A DNA stretch of 64,000 nucleotides from an uncultured Clostridia bacterium (GCA_945874765.1 CAMCHQ010000001.1:248001-312000), one strand, 5' to 3'. Shown: positions 16,223 through 25,277, numbered from the stretch's first letter. Notes: generated by a model from the sequence alone, not told the origin. Made by a program: numbers and translations.

Positions 16223-16250
16223 TTGCTTAATTTTTATATTATTATATAAT
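16223..16250 (+). promoter_or_regulatory. Sigma-A promoter for the EF-hand gene
   Basis: TTGCTT (16223-16228), 16 bases, TATAAT (16245-16250), then a GAGGTGAT ribosome site before ATG 16280. Confidence 0.55.
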
Positions 16251-16279
16251 TAAATAAGAATATTGTTTGAGGTGATACT

Positions 16280-16726
16280 ATGTCTCTTTTTGACATTGAT
16301 TGGAATAATGACGGAAAAATAGATTTTCAAGACACTTTGTACGATATGGCTCTTGTTGATGATGACGAACACCAAACAAGCAGTTCAGATTACAGTGATG
16401 ACGATATTTATGACACCGATGACCTTATACTATCAGACCAAACCAACACATCAAGTTCAAATACTGTTTCAAATAAGTCCGGTTGGCTCGATAATGTTCC
16501 TTATGAATCATTAACAAGCTGGAATTTGTTTTATTATAATAATTTTACGTATTTTGATAATTTTCTTAAAAATATTAAAATGTATTTCGTAAATTTAGAA
16601 CCGTCTCCCGCAAGATATGCAACTGATAGATTAGATAAAGATTATAAATCGGAATATACACTTTTATTAAATGATATAATTTCAAAGGAAGAAAAAGAAA
16701 AGCAAAGACAAAAGCAAGATAATTAA
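16280..16726 (+). CDS. N-terminal part of an interrupted gene, with EF-hand loop
   Basis: These 148 codons start from a good GAGGTGAT site. Residues 7-18 form a complete EF-hand-type calcium loop, D-W-N-N-D-G-K-I-D-F-Q-D, with all chelating positions occupied. An acidic Ser/Asp-rich stretch (about 28-65) and an aromatic-rich segment follow. The frame meets TAA at 16724-16726, but the same frame then stays open through 17923, so this looks like the first quarter of a 547-codon gene with one internal stop. I do not recognise the family; an EF-hand loop at the very N-terminus followed by an acidic linker is its most telling feature. Confidence 0.65.
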   Translation: MSLFDIDWNNDGKIDFQDTLYDMALVDDDEHQTSSSDYSDDDIYDTDDLILSDQTNTSSSNTVSNKSGWLDNVPYESLTSWNLFYYNNFTYFDNFLKNIKMYFVNLEPSPARYATDRLDKDYKSEYTLLLNDIISKEEKEKQRQKQDN

Positions 16727-17923
16727 AAAAATGAGAGTACTGATAAAAAAGCCTATTCGCCTCAGCAAAACATTAATGACATATTCACAGACGCTAAAAA
16801 GAGTATAAAGGAGAAAGAAAATAAATCAGAAAAGCCTGTAATTAAAAAAGCTGACCAAAACAAGCAAAAACCTAAGCAAAAAGAAAAAATTGTTCAGCAA
16901 AAGCCAAAGAAAAACGCAAGCAAATTTAACATAAAAAATTATATTTATCGTCAAAAAGGCTTTTACTACCCTGCCGCAATCAAAGATAAATTTAAGCTTG
17001 AAATTACTGTACCGAGTATTAAAAATGACGATGCTTTCGAGTTAAAAAACAGCATAGAAGAAATTATTACGCTTCGTGGCACATACTTTGCCGTTGATGT
17101 TTGGCTTTGGTGCATTGATAAATTCTACCCATTAAGGCGTGAGGTTGATGAATTTGACAGCACATATCTTTTTGATGACATAATGGAAATATTCGCCTAT
17201 GACGATAGATTTTGCGACGAGCTTGTAAAGCGTTTTGAAAAAAATGATAACAATGCAAGGCTGATTTTTTCAAATATACAATATGTATTCGGTCTTGACG
17301 ATTTTTTCGACGCTTGTTTCAAAACTCAAAATATTAAACTTTTAAAAAGCGCTTTTGAAACCGTCATTAAAAATCGAAAACTTAAAAAGACTGAAGTTTG
17401 TGCTATAATAAAAGAGCAAATTTCTTATATAGATGTCTATAATAATTTTAAATTCGCATATGATGCAAACACACTGTTTCTCCCGTTTGCACTGACTAAA
17501 TCGCAAAACAGCCGACTTCTTCAAAAAGCAAAAATAGAATTGAGCCAAAGCATTAAAGAGGCTGAAGAAGAGGAAGAAGAGGAAGAACAAGAGGAAGAGT
17601 TTGATGGAAACAACGAAGAAACTGAATTTGAAGAAGAAGTAATTGATGATGATAACGAAAGCGAAAAAATCATTGAAGAATATCACGCAAACGACCAAAA
17701 TGACACAACTTTAATCACCGCTTATCTTATCACAATTGATGAAGTTCAAAATTCTTGCTACTATTTTTCAAAAACTCCTTTGTCCCTCGGTGACAGAGTT
17801 GTCGTGCCTTACGGCAAGAATAATAAGCACTTAAACGGCACGGTTAAGAAAATTTTAAATACTCAGGTTAAAGATTTCAATGTACCGCTTGACGTTATGA
17901 AATATATTTGTGAAAAAATATAA
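16727..17923 (+). pseudogene. Continuation of the 16280 gene beyond an in-frame TAA
   Basis: From the codon after the TAA the frame is open for 398 codons; the first in-frame ATG is at 17183 (giving a 246-residue ORF 17183-17923), with no ribosome site. The unstarted part (16727-17182) encodes a Lys/Gln-rich linker and then a globular region. The rest contains helical, TPR-like segments, a long Glu-rich run near codons 285-300, and a final ~65 residues containing LGDRVVVPYGK. That last part resembles the N-terminal DNA-binding fold of PriA, though only as a motif resemblance. Open, protein-like sequence on both sides of one stop points to a recent nonsense change, or to readthrough. Confidence 0.6.
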
Positions 17924-17937
17924 TAAGGCAAAAAATC

Positions 17938-17968
17938 AACTCCGACCGTAAAACAGTCGGAGTTTTAT
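17938..17968. terminator. Bidirectional terminator
   Basis: A 9-bp stem (17938-17946 with 17956-17964) with a short loop is followed by TT and AT-rich sequence. It separates the plus-strand interrupted gene from gpsA on the minus strand. Confidence 0.75.
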
Positions 17969-17978
17969 TATTAATTAT

Positions 17979-18998
17979 TTAATTATCGTTTGAGAAGTTG
18001 AGTTCTACTTCAGGTTTAAGTTCACGGTTAAACAGGGAATTAACTGCCACACGGGGTGATAAATTACCGTTTATAACATTATTTACCGCATTAATAATCG
18101 GCAAATCAACATTATACTTTTTACCGAGTTTAATTGCGGCGGGAAGAGCGTTAATACCCTCAACAACCATTCCGACCTTTTTTACCGCCTCATCGGGGCT
18201 CATACCCTGACCGATAAGAAAGCCGGCGTTATTATTACGTGAATGAAGGCTTGTGCATGTTACAATCAAGTCACCCATACCCGTTAAACCGCTGAATGTA
18301 TAAGGCGAGCAGCCGACAGCATTACCGAGCCTTGAAAGTTCGGCAAGACCTCTTGTAATAAGTGCCGCCGTAGCGTTATCTCCATAGCCGAGCCCACGTG
18401 AAATACCTGTTGCAAGAGCTATAATATTTTTCATAGCGCCGCAGATTTCAATACCCTTAACGTCGGTATTTGTATAAACTCGCATAAACGGGCTTGAAAA
18501 AAATTCTTGAACAAGTTTAGCTGTTTCTATATCCTTACAGGCTGACACAATAGTAGTCGGCATATCAAGGGAAACTTCTTCTGCGTGAGTAGGGCCTGAA
18601 AGAGCGACATATTTAACGCTCGGATTTTTTATTTCGTCATCTATAACCTCGGTCAAAGTCATAAGAGTATCGGGTTCAATTCCCTTTGCTACGTCGACAA
18701 TGATTTGATTATCCTTAATATAAGGCTTACATTTTCTTGCGGTTTGGCGAACGAATACAGACGGTACAGCGAACATTATAATATCTTTATTTTCGACTGC
18801 GTCTTTAATATTTGTTGTATAATTAATTCCTAAAGGAAGTGAAACGTCGGGTAACTTTGGGTGACGGGAAGTTTTTTTAAGATTATCAATTTCCTCGGGC
18901 AAAGCCGACCAAACGGTTACCTCTTTATTTGTATTTTTTAACATTTTTGCAAGCGCAATACCCCATGTGCCTGCTCCTAAAATTGCGATAGTATTCAA
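17979..18998 (-). CDS. gpsA: NAD(P)-dependent glycerol-3-phosphate dehydrogenase
   Basis: GpsA reduces dihydroxyacetone phosphate to sn-glycerol-3-phosphate for phospholipid synthesis. The 339-residue protein has the N-terminal Rossmann loop GAGTWGIALA (8-17), the VAKGIEP motif, the GPTHAEE stretch and the catalytic lysine in GAMKNIIALATG. Length is typical. The start is TTG (18998), with a GGAG ribosome site at normal spacing; no ATG is available. It follows mscL by 23 bases on the same strand, so the two may be co-transcribed, although GpsA and MscL have no known functional link. Confidence 0.95.
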   Translation of the reverse strand: MNTIAILGAGTWGIALAKMLKNTNKEVTVWSALPEEIDNLKKTSRHPKLPDVSLPLGINYTTNIKDAVENKDIIMFAVPSVFVRQTARKCKPYIKDNQIIVDVAKGIEPDTLMTLTEVIDDEIKNPSVKYVALSGPTHAEEVSLDMPTTIVSACKDIETAKLVQEFFSSPFMRVYTNTDVKGIEICGAMKNIIALATGISRGLGYGDNATAALITRGLAELSRLGNAVGCSPYTFSGLTGMGDLIVTCTSLHSRNNNAGFLIGQGMSPDEAVKKVGMVVEGINALPAAIKLGKKYNVDLPIINAVNNVINGNLSPRVAVNSLFNRELKPEVELNFSNDN

Positions 18999-19021
18999 AA
19001 TTTTGCTCCGTTGTAATAAAA

Positions 19022-19447
19022 TTATTTATCCTCTTTCGGTAAATCGGATGTGCAATGACAGCATTTAACTGCGTCGATAGGAATTTCACTTTTACAGAAT
19101 GGACAAATTTTCGTTGTAGGTGCCTCTTCTTTAGGCTCTTCCTTTTTCTTGGTAAGGTCAAGCATTTTGTTGATTGCCTTAACTATACAGAAAATAATGA
19201 AAGCCATAATAAGGAAATTAATTACAGCAGAAATAAATGCGCCGTAATCTATGTAATTATCTCCGATAAGATGAATTTTGCCCTGAACCTCGGCACCGCC
19301 GATACAGTTAATAAGCGGTTTAATAATATTATCGGTAAGTGACGTTACGATAGAAGAAAACGCACCGCCTATAATAACGCCGACAGCAAGGTCGATTACA
19401 TTGCCTCTTGAAATAAATTCCTTAAATTCGGCAAAAAACTTTTTCAT
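19022..19447 (-). CDS. mscL: Large-conductance mechanosensitive channel with C-terminal zinc ribbon
   Basis: MscL is the pentameric emergency valve that opens under membrane tension. This 141-residue version has the classic N-terminus (FKEFISRGNVIDLAVGVIIG), two transmembrane helices (about 17-40 and 70-92) and, in place of a plain helical bundle end, a C-terminal CPFC...CCHC zinc-ribbon-like motif at about residues 118-135. Such tails occur in some Firmicutes MscL proteins and probably sit in the cytoplasm. A GAGG site precedes the ATG. Confidence 0.95.
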   Translation of the reverse strand: MKKFFAEFKEFISRGNVIDLAVGVIIGGAFSSIVTSLTDNIIKPLINCIGGAEVQGKIHLIGDNYIDYGAFISAVINFLIMAFIIFCIVKAINKMLDLTKKKEEPKEEAPTTKICPFCKSEIPIDAVKCCHCTSDLPKEDK

Positions 19448-19485
19448 TTTTACTTCCTCTTTTCAAAATTATTTATCATATCATA

Positions 19486-20352
19486 TCACAATACGCCCGT
19501 AAAATCAAATTTCGGGATAAACGATTTATCGGCAGAGCTTAACTCTTGAATAAAAAGTTTATCAAATGAATTATCAAGCGCATAATTTACTACTTTTTCA
19601 TATTCACGCTTAGTTATTTTTCGATTAATCTCAGGGAAATTACTCAAATCGCCGCAAGGTGTATACTGAGCCATAAGGGAGACATATGTATCGGGAAAGT
19701 AAGCTTTAATAAAATCAAGAATAGCTATTGAGGAGTTAGTATTTTGAGGCAAAATCAAATGGCGGATAATCATACCCGATTTCATAATATCGCCGTCAAA
19801 TTTATCCTCAACCTGACGTCGCATTTCAATTAAAGCCTGTGACGCCTTTTCAAAATAATCCTGCGCTTTTGAATAACGCTGAGCCTTTTCAGCTCTGATA
19901 TATTTTAAATCAGGCAAATAGATATCAACAAGACCGTCAAGAGATTTTAACGTTTCAACCTCTTCGTATCCGCTTGAATTATATACAATCGGCACGGGAG
20001 ATTTCCAAACACTCAGCACATTTGCAAGCCTTTTGGCATAATGGGTGGGATTTACCAAATTAATATTATTTGCACCCTGAGAAATAAGATTTTCAAAAAT
20101 AGAAATAAGTTTTTCATCGCTTATTTCAACACCTTTATTTTCAGCGCTTATTTCATTATTTTGGCAAAAGACGCATTTCAAATTACAGCCTGAAAAAAAT
20201 ACGGTACCGCTCCCCTCTTTTCCGCTTATACAAGGTTCTTCCCAAAAATGGAGAGCTGCCCTTGCCACACGGAAATTATCGGGACTTTGGCAAAAGCCGA
20301 GATTTTTATTTCTGTCAACATTGCAATGTCTCGGACAAATTGAGCAAATCAT
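19486..20352 (-). CDS. Radical SAM protein, COG1313 (PflX-like)
   Basis: This 288-residue radical-SAM enzyme of the COG1313 group is often annotated as a pyruvate-formate-lyase-activating-like protein, but the substrate of this group is not firmly known. The [4Fe-4S] cluster motif is CNLKCVFC (C56, C60, C63). An additional N-terminal cysteine set (C3, C6, C10, C21) characteristic of this subgroup suggests a second metal or cluster site. It starts four bases inside the end of rsmI (ATGA), so it is the third gene of a tightly coupled trmN6-rsmI-radical SAM string. It is not the sulfatase maturase, which is a different, longer subfamily with a SPASM domain. Confidence 0.85.
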   Translation of the reverse strand: MICSICPRHCNVDRNKNLGFCQSPDNFRVARAALHFWEEPCISGKEGSGTVFFSGCNLKCVFCQNNEISAENKGVEISDEKLISIFENLISQGANNINLVNPTHYAKRLANVLSVWKSPVPIVYNSSGYEEVETLKSLDGLVDIYLPDLKYIRAEKAQRYSKAQDYFEKASQALIEMRRQVEDKFDGDIMKSGMIIRHLILPQNTNSSIAILDFIKAYFPDTYVSLMAQYTPCGDLSNFPEINRKITKREYEKVVNYALDNSFDKLFIQELSSADKSFIPKFDFTGVL

Positions 20353-21170
20353 ATGAGTGCCTTATATATGTCGCCCTTTTTAAAAGGAGTTTGTGCCGCC
20401 GTTTCCTTAGCCGCATTATTAATCGACATACCCTTTTCAACAAGTGATTTAGCCATTTCAACTGCGCCCTCAAGCGTTATATCTTCGCTGACATCTTCCT
20501 TTTTGCCCTCGATAATAATTACATATTCGCCCTTTGGAGATTTATCACTGTAATATTCTATCGCTTCATCAAAAGTAAAGCGAAGCACCTGCTCGTGAAT
20601 TTTAGTAAGTTCCCTTACAAGCGCAATATTACGGTTGCCGAAAACCTTTCGCATATCATTAAGAGTATAAATAAGTTTATGAGGCGCTTCATAGAAAATC
20701 ATAGTACGTTTTTCGTCTTTAACTTCTTCAAGGTGCTCACGTCTTGATTTTTTATTAACAGACAAAAAGCCTTCAAAAGTGAATCTGCCTGTCGGCATAC
20801 CCGATATAGCAAGTGCCGTTGCAAAAGCGGTCGGACCGGGAACAGACTGCACCTCAATACCGAGTTCATAACAAAGAGCAACCAAATCTTCACCGGGGTC
20901 TGAAATGGCTGGCATACCGGCATCTGTAACGATTGCACAGTTTTCACCGTCAAGTATTCTTTTACAGATAATTTCCCCTCTCTGCCTTTTATTATGTTCA
21001 AAATAGGAAACCATTTCCTTTTTAATATCAAAATGATTAAGAAGTTTTAGGGTAACTCTCGTATCCTCTGCGGCAATGAAATCAACACTTGCAAGCGTTT
21101 CAACGGCACGTGGAGAAAAGTCGTTTAAATTACCGATAGGAGTACCTACAACATATAATATTCCGCTCAT
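20349..21170 (-). CDS. rsmI: 16S rRNA 2'-O-ribose C1402 methyltransferase
   Basis: RsmI methylates the 2'-OH of C1402 in 16S rRNA, fine-tuning P-site decoding. The 273-residue SAM-dependent enzyme shows the family's tetrapyrrole-methylase-like fold: VGTPIGNLNDFSPRA at the N-terminus, AAEDTRVT, the TDAGMPAISDPG loop near residue 80 and FYEAPHKL near 155. It overlaps both neighbours by four bases (ATGA), with the tRNA methyltransferase upstream and the radical SAM gene downstream, so the three are one coupled unit. Confidence 0.95.
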   Translation of the reverse strand: MSGILYVVGTPIGNLNDFSPRAVETLASVDFIAAEDTRVTLKLLNHFDIKKEMVSYFEHNKRQRGEIICKRILDGENCAIVTDAGMPAISDPGEDLVALCYELGIEVQSVPGPTAFATALAISGMPTGRFTFEGFLSVNKKSRREHLEEVKDEKRTMIFYEAPHKLIYTLNDMRKVFGNRNIALVRELTKIHEQVLRFTFDEAIEYYSDKSPKGEYVIIIEGKKEDVSEDITLEGAVEMAKSLVEKGMSINNAAKETAAQTPFKKGDIYKALI

Positions 21171-21904
21171 TTATCATATCCGTCGGCATATGACCCGTAA
21201 ATATCAAGCATTTCGGGTGTGAATTTGCCGTTTTCCTTTTTAATTATTAATTGCGGTTCAACCCTTAAAAAAGGCTTAGCACCTTTTTGACCCTGAACAA
21301 GAAAGAGAAACGGTTGCTCGCTGTTTTTATCCTGAACAAATCGAAGCCTTTTAGGTTCAAGCTTATATTCTCTCATAAGTTCCAATGTGTCAACAAGGCG
21401 TTCCGGACGGTGGCACATACAAAATCTGCCGCCGTATTTAAGCAAATAAGAAGCCGCCTTACATGCATCCTCAATATTACAGCATATCTCGTGCCTTGCG
21501 ATACGTGCGCTTTCGCCGAGAGATTCAATTCCTGTTCCTACCGGCTTATACGGTGGATTCATAGTGACAAGAGAAAACTGTTCCGCCTCAAACACTTCAT
21601 TAATTTTCCTCAAATCGCAATTGAAAGGTTTGAGTCTGTCTTCAAGATGATTAATCTCTATTGAGCGGCAAACCTGTTCATAAGCATTTTTTTGAATATC
21701 GAGGCAGGAAACATTATTGATTTTTTCATTTCTGAGCCATAAAAGCGGGATAATTCCGCAGCCTGTTCCCATATCGAGAGCCTTATCCCTCGGTTTTATT
21801 TTTGCAAAATCGGAAAGAAGGACTGCGTCGGTGCCGAATGTATGGTCAGAAGAAACTGCTATTTTTATGTCATCGGACAATCTTTCATAATTAAACATAG
21901 GCAT
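21167..21904 (-). CDS. tRNA1(Val) adenine-37 N6-methyltransferase-like protein
   Basis: This 245-residue class I methyltransferase of the TrmN6/YfiC (COG4123) family is expected to methylate N6 of adenine in tRNA. SAM-binding loop DMGTGCGII is at 44-52 and the catalytic NPPY at 116-119. Neither possible ATG (21904, 21898) has a ribosome site. A TATAAT hexamer directly abuts the first ATG, so the mRNA would be leaderless or almost so, with the second ATG (protein starting MFNYERL) a strong candidate. It heads the rsmI/radical-SAM unit. Confidence 0.87.
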   Translation of the reverse strand: MPMFNYERLSDDIKIAVSSDHTFGTDAVLLSDFAKIKPRDKALDMGTGCGIIPLLWLRNEKINNVSCLDIQKNAYEQVCRSIEINHLEDRLKPFNCDLRKINEVFEAEQFSLVTMNPPYKPVGTGIESLGESARIARHEICCNIEDACKAASYLLKYGGRFCMCHRPERLVDTLELMREYKLEPKRLRFVQDKNSEQPFLFLVQGQKGAKPFLRVEPQLIIKKENGKFTPEMLDIYGSYADGYDK

Positions 21905-21932
21905 ATTATATCATATTTTAAATAAAATTCAA
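21905..21932 (-). promoter_or_regulatory. Sigma-A promoter abutting the trmN6-like start codon
   Basis: On the minus strand TTGAAT (21932-21927), 16 bases, TATAAT (21910-21905), with the ATG beginning at the next base. Transcription would start at or inside the first codons. Confidence 0.55.
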
Positions 21933-21934
21933 AC

Positions 21935-21967
21935 ATAAAAAACGGGCAGGTAGCAACCGCCTGCCCG
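21935..21967 (-). terminator. Terminator after the secreted-protein gene
   Basis: An 8-bp GC-rich stem (21967-21960 with 21950-21943, read on the minus strand) is followed by six T residues. It lies directly upstream of the trmN6 promoter. Confidence 0.75.
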
Positions 21968-21974
21968 CAAATAA

Positions 21975-23027
21975 CTATTTGGTTTTAACACTTAGTTTTT
22001 TTGACCAAGAAGTGAACTGACGTTTGCCGTCAATCGTTTTATAAGAGCGCATTCTTACATAATACTTTTTCTTTTTTTGAAGGGAGGAAAAAGTTTTCGA
22101 TTTAGTCGAATTTTTAGAAATTATGCAAGACTTTGTTTTACTTTTAGAAAACGAAGATGATGTGCTGTACTGAATTTCATATCCTGAAGCGTTGATATCC
22201 TTATTCCAATAATAAGTAATCTGCTTTGATTTCTTAGATTTAAGCGAGGTAGGAGTAGGTTTAGAGGGAATAATTATAAAGCTTGAAGTAAGCTCGCCTT
22301 TATAGTTACTTCCGACGAAATCGACATAGACCCAAGCCTTACCTGTTTTAAAATTATCATCATAAGTAACGGTATATTCACTCGGTGAAATCAAATTGCC
22401 GACGCTGTCATAAACGGCCACACTCGGATAAATACCGTACGGGCTGAAAGTAAACTTTGAAGCGGATAATTTAACAGTCGACGGCGCATAAATATTTTTA
22501 GAAACATATTCGTCACCGCACAAGGTGCAAACGAATTTAGAATAACCGTTTAACCTGCTTTCCTTATCATCATCGGCAACCGCCTTTGCAAAAACGTTTG
22601 TATAGTTGTGATTATGGATATTAAGAGAAGCTGAAAAGGAATAATTACCCTTTAAACATTCAACCCTGAAATAATATGTCTTGCCAGAAACAAAATAAGT
22701 TGCGGATACAAAAGAATACTGATTATCACTGTTCACATTTGAATTAATAACATTATTGGCTTCATCATAAACGGTAAGAAAAACATCGCTTGGAGGTAAA
22801 GCCGATGAAAAAACGGTAAAATCGTAATAATTTGAAGAAAGGCAATCAAATTTGAGCCAAGAATATTTAGTTTTTGAGCTTGAGCTGTCAACCGTTTCAT
22901 TTAATGTTTGACCTAAACTTATAGAATCGGCTTTATCCTGAGTATTGGCAAAAGCATTAAATGAAAACGACAAAAGTGTCGACATAGTCAACAAGACAGT
23001 CAAAATAAGAGAAAATAATTTTTTCAT
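21975..23027 (-). CDS. Secreted protein with C-terminal fibronectin type III-like domain
   Basis: This 350-residue exported protein of unknown function has a signal peptide at residues 1-27 (cleavage after AFA). Residues 30-135 form a beta-rich region that resembles a pre-peptidase C-terminal-like domain. A CTLC pair follows near 165, then a segment (about 180-250) like the beta-strand modules of Clostridia surface proteins. The last ~95 residues form a fibronectin type III-like domain with YYVRMRSYK. There is no lipobox, LPxTG or S-layer motif, so it is probably released or loosely bound. An AGGTGA ribosome site precedes the ATG, and a terminator follows. Confidence 0.75.
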   Translation of the reverse strand: MKKLFSLILTVLLTMSTLLSFSFNAFANTQDKADSISLGQTLNETVDSSSSKTKYSWLKFDCLSSNYYDFTVFSSALPPSDVFLTVYDEANNVINSNVNSDNQYSFVSATYFVSGKTYYFRVECLKGNYSFSASLNIHNHNYTNVFAKAVADDDKESRLNGYSKFVCTLCGDEYVSKNIYAPSTVKLSASKFTFSPYGIYPSVAVYDSVGNLISPSEYTVTYDDNFKTGKAWVYVDFVGSNYKGELTSSFIIIPSKPTPTSLKSKKSKQITYYWNKDINASGYEIQYSTSSSFSKSKTKSCIISKNSTKSKTFSSLQKKKKYYVRMRSYKTIDGKRQFTSWSKKLSVKTK

Positions 23028-23039
23028 AATTCACCTATA

Positions 23040-23885
23040 TCAATCCAAAGCACATTGCTTTTCAAAATCAGCAACGAGTGCGTCTTGAATATCTTTAAGC
23101 ATTTTAGGAGCTTTACCGCCAACTTTTTTACCGTCAACGGTTTTTACCGGAATACAAAATGAGCCTGTTGAATGAACGATAACCTCGTCTGCATTCATAA
23201 GTTCATCAAGAGTATATTCACATTCTTCTGTTTTATAGCCTAATTTTTCGGCAAACGAGAGCAAGCGCAAACGTGCGGTACCCGGCAATATTTCGTCATT
23301 TAAAGGATGAGTAATAACAGTATTATCCTTAAAAATAGATACATTTGAATGGGCACACTCGGTAACTGTATTACCCCTGTGGAAAATAGCTTCTTTACAA
23401 CCTGCCCTTTTAGCGGCTGTTGCGGCAAGGCAAGACGGGATAAGGTTAAGAGTTTTAACATTGCAATAATGAAAACGCTTATCCTCATAAGTGATTACGT
23501 CAATCGGCTTATATGTATCGCTCGTGTGCTCGGGTGTTAAAGTAATCCAAAGATTAGCTTTTATATTTTCATCATAAACGTGTTGCCTTAAACCTGAACC
23601 ACGGGTTACCTGCATATATACAAACTGGTCGGGGCTGTCAACTTTTTTAACAAGGTCAAAAAGTAAATTTTCAAGTTCCTGTCTTTCAATAGGCATATTG
23701 ATATCAAGAAGTTTTGCGCTGTTATAAAATCTATCCAAATGGGCAGGCAAATCAAAAATCTTATGATTATGGGCATATGTTGCGTCATAAATACCATCGC
23801 CAAACCAGCAAACACGGTCAAGCATAGGAATTTGCATATTTTCAATTTCATCAAATTTGCCGTTATAATAGCCTAAATTTTTCAC
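23040..23885 (-). CDS. dat: D-amino-acid / class IV aminotransferase
   Basis: This 281-residue PLP-dependent class IV aminotransferase most resembles D-alanine aminotransferase, which interconverts D-alanine and D-glutamate for cell-wall synthesis. The PLP lysine is K144 in CNVKTLNLIP, the cofactor glutamate lies about 30 residues later in NTVTECAHSN, and GTARLR near residue 217 marks the phosphate-binding turn. Branched-chain aminotransferase and 4-amino-4-deoxychorismate lyase share the fold; the YAH and RGxGLR stretches favour the Dat group. GTG start (23885) follows GGAG. It sits 12 bases before the secreted-protein gene. Confidence 0.82.
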   Translation of the reverse strand: MKNLGYYNGKFDEIENMQIPMLDRVCWFGDGIYDATYAHNHKIFDLPAHLDRFYNSAKLLDINMPIERQELENLLFDLVKKVDSPDQFVYMQVTRGSGLRQHVYDENIKANLWITLTPEHTSDTYKPIDVITYEDKRFHYCNVKTLNLIPSCLAATAAKRAGCKEAIFHRGNTVTECAHSNVSIFKDNTVITHPLNDEILPGTARLRLLSFAEKLGYKTEECEYTLDELMNADEVIVHSTGSFCIPVKTVDGKKVGGKAPKMLKDIQDALVADFEKQCALD

Positions 23886-23951
23886 AAAATCATCTCCAAA
23901 AAAATTATGTATATATTTTACTCTAATAAATGCAAAAATTCAATAGAGATA

Positions 23952-23990
23952 AGAAAAAAGGTTGCCGCCAAAAGCGACAACCTTTTAATT
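23952..23990 (-). terminator. Terminator after tuf
   Basis: Read on the minus strand, an 11-bp stem (23984-23974 with 23968-23958, one wobble pair) is followed by six T residues. Confidence 0.85.
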
Positions 23991-24008
23991 TAAAAAGTAA
24001 GGTATAGA

Positions 24009-25202
24009 TTAGTCGTTGATAGATGTAACAACGCCTGAACCTACTGTTCTACCACCTTCACGGATAGCGAAACGAAGACCTTCTTCAATAGCGATAGGAG
24101 TGATGAGCTCAACGTTCATTACAACGTTATCGCCAGGCATACACATCTCTGTACCTTCAGGAAGAGTGATAACACCTGTTACGTCAGTTGTTCTGAAATA
24201 GAACTGTGGACGGTAGTTGTTGAAGAAAGGAGTATGACGGCCACCTTCGTCCTTTGAAAGAACGTAAACCTGGCCTGAGAACTTTCTGTGTGGATGGATT
24301 GAACCAGGAGCAGCAAGGACCTCGCCTCTCTCGATATCAGATCTCTGAACACCACGAAGAAGACAACCAATGTTGTCACCAGCCTCAGCATAGTCAAGAA
24401 TCTTTCTGAACATTTCGATACCTGTGCAAACTGTTGAACGGATTTCGTCACGAAGACCAACCATTTCAACTGTATCGTTAGTGTTAAGCTTACCTCTCTC
24501 TACTCTACCTGTAGCAACTGTACCACGACCAGTGATTGTGAATACGTCCTCAACAGGCATAAGGAAAGGAAGGTCTGACTTACGGTCAGGAGTTGGGATA
24601 TACTCATCAACTGCATCCATGAGTTCCTTAATGCAATCGCAAGCAGGATCGTCATTTGATGTAGCTTCAAGAGCCTTAAGAGCTGAACCCTTGATGATTG
24701 GGCAGTTCTCATCGAAATCATACTCAGCAAGTGTCTCACGAACTTCCATCTCAACGAGTTCAAGGAGTTCAGGATCGTCAACTTGGTCAGTCTTGTTAAG
24801 GAATACGATGATTGCAGGAACGCCTACCTGACGAGCAAGGAGAAGGTGTTCTTTAGTCTGAGCCATAGGACCGTCAGTTGCAGCGATAACAAGGATAGCA
24901 CCATCCATCTGAGCAGCACCTGTGATCATGTTCTTGATATAGTCAGCATGGCCCGGGCAGTCAACGTGAGCGTAGTGACGCTTGTCTGTTTCATACTCAA
25001 CGTGAGCTGTGTTGATTGTGATACCACGTTCTCTTTCTTCAGGAGCCTTATCGATATCTGCATAGTCCTCAAACTTTGCATAGCCCTTGTTTGCAAGATA
25101 CTTTGTGATAGCAGCAGTAAGAGTAGTCTTACCATGGTCAACGTGACCGATTGTACCAATGTTTACATGTGGCTTGGTACGATTAAAATGTTCTTTTGCC
25201 AT
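24009..25202 (-). CDS. tuf: Elongation factor Tu
   Basis: EF-Tu delivers aminoacyl-tRNA to the ribosome. The 397-residue protein is full length, with P-loop GHVDHGKT (19-26), DCPGH, NKTD and the C-terminal beta-barrel ending [14 protein letters not shown] lies upstream of the ATG. A promoter in the 103-base gap after fusA gives it its own transcription in addition to readthrough from the str operon. Codon use is strongly biased, as expected for an abundant protein. Confidence 0.99.
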   Translation of the reverse strand: MAKEHFNRTKPHVNIGTIGHVDHGKTTLTAAITKYLANKGYAKFEDYADIDKAPEERERGITINTAHVEYETDKRHYAHVDCPGHADYIKNMITGAAQMDGAILVIAATDGPMAQTKEHLLLARQVGVPAIIVFLNKTDQVDDPELLELVEMEVRETLAEYDFDENCPIIKGSALKALEATSNDDPACDCIKELMDAVDEYIPTPDRKSDLPFLMPVEDVFTITGRGTVATGRVERGKLNTNDTVEMVGLRDEIRSTVCTGIEMFRKILDYAEAGDNIGCLLRGVQRSDIERGEVLAAPGSIHPHRKFSGQVYVLSKDEGGRHTPFFNNYRPQFYFRTTDVTGVITLPEGTEMCMPGDNVVMNVELITPIAIEEGLRFAIREGGRTVGSGVVTSIND

Positions 25203-25248
25203 TGGAATTTTCCTCCTTAAAATTTACAATAGAAAAATTGTCAAAGAT

Positions 25249-25277
25249 ATTCTATCAAATAAGAATAGAAATATCAA
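25249..25277 (-). promoter_or_regulatory. Internal sigma-A promoter for tuf
   Basis: On the minus strand TTGATA (25277-25272), 17 bases, TAGAAT (25254-25249), between fusA and tuf. Confidence 0.5.

Noticed and set aside
19486-20352. Radical SAM protein as the maturase for the sulfatase at 4823
   Set aside because: It is COG1313-like, too short, and lacks the SPASM cysteine pattern of anSME enzymes.
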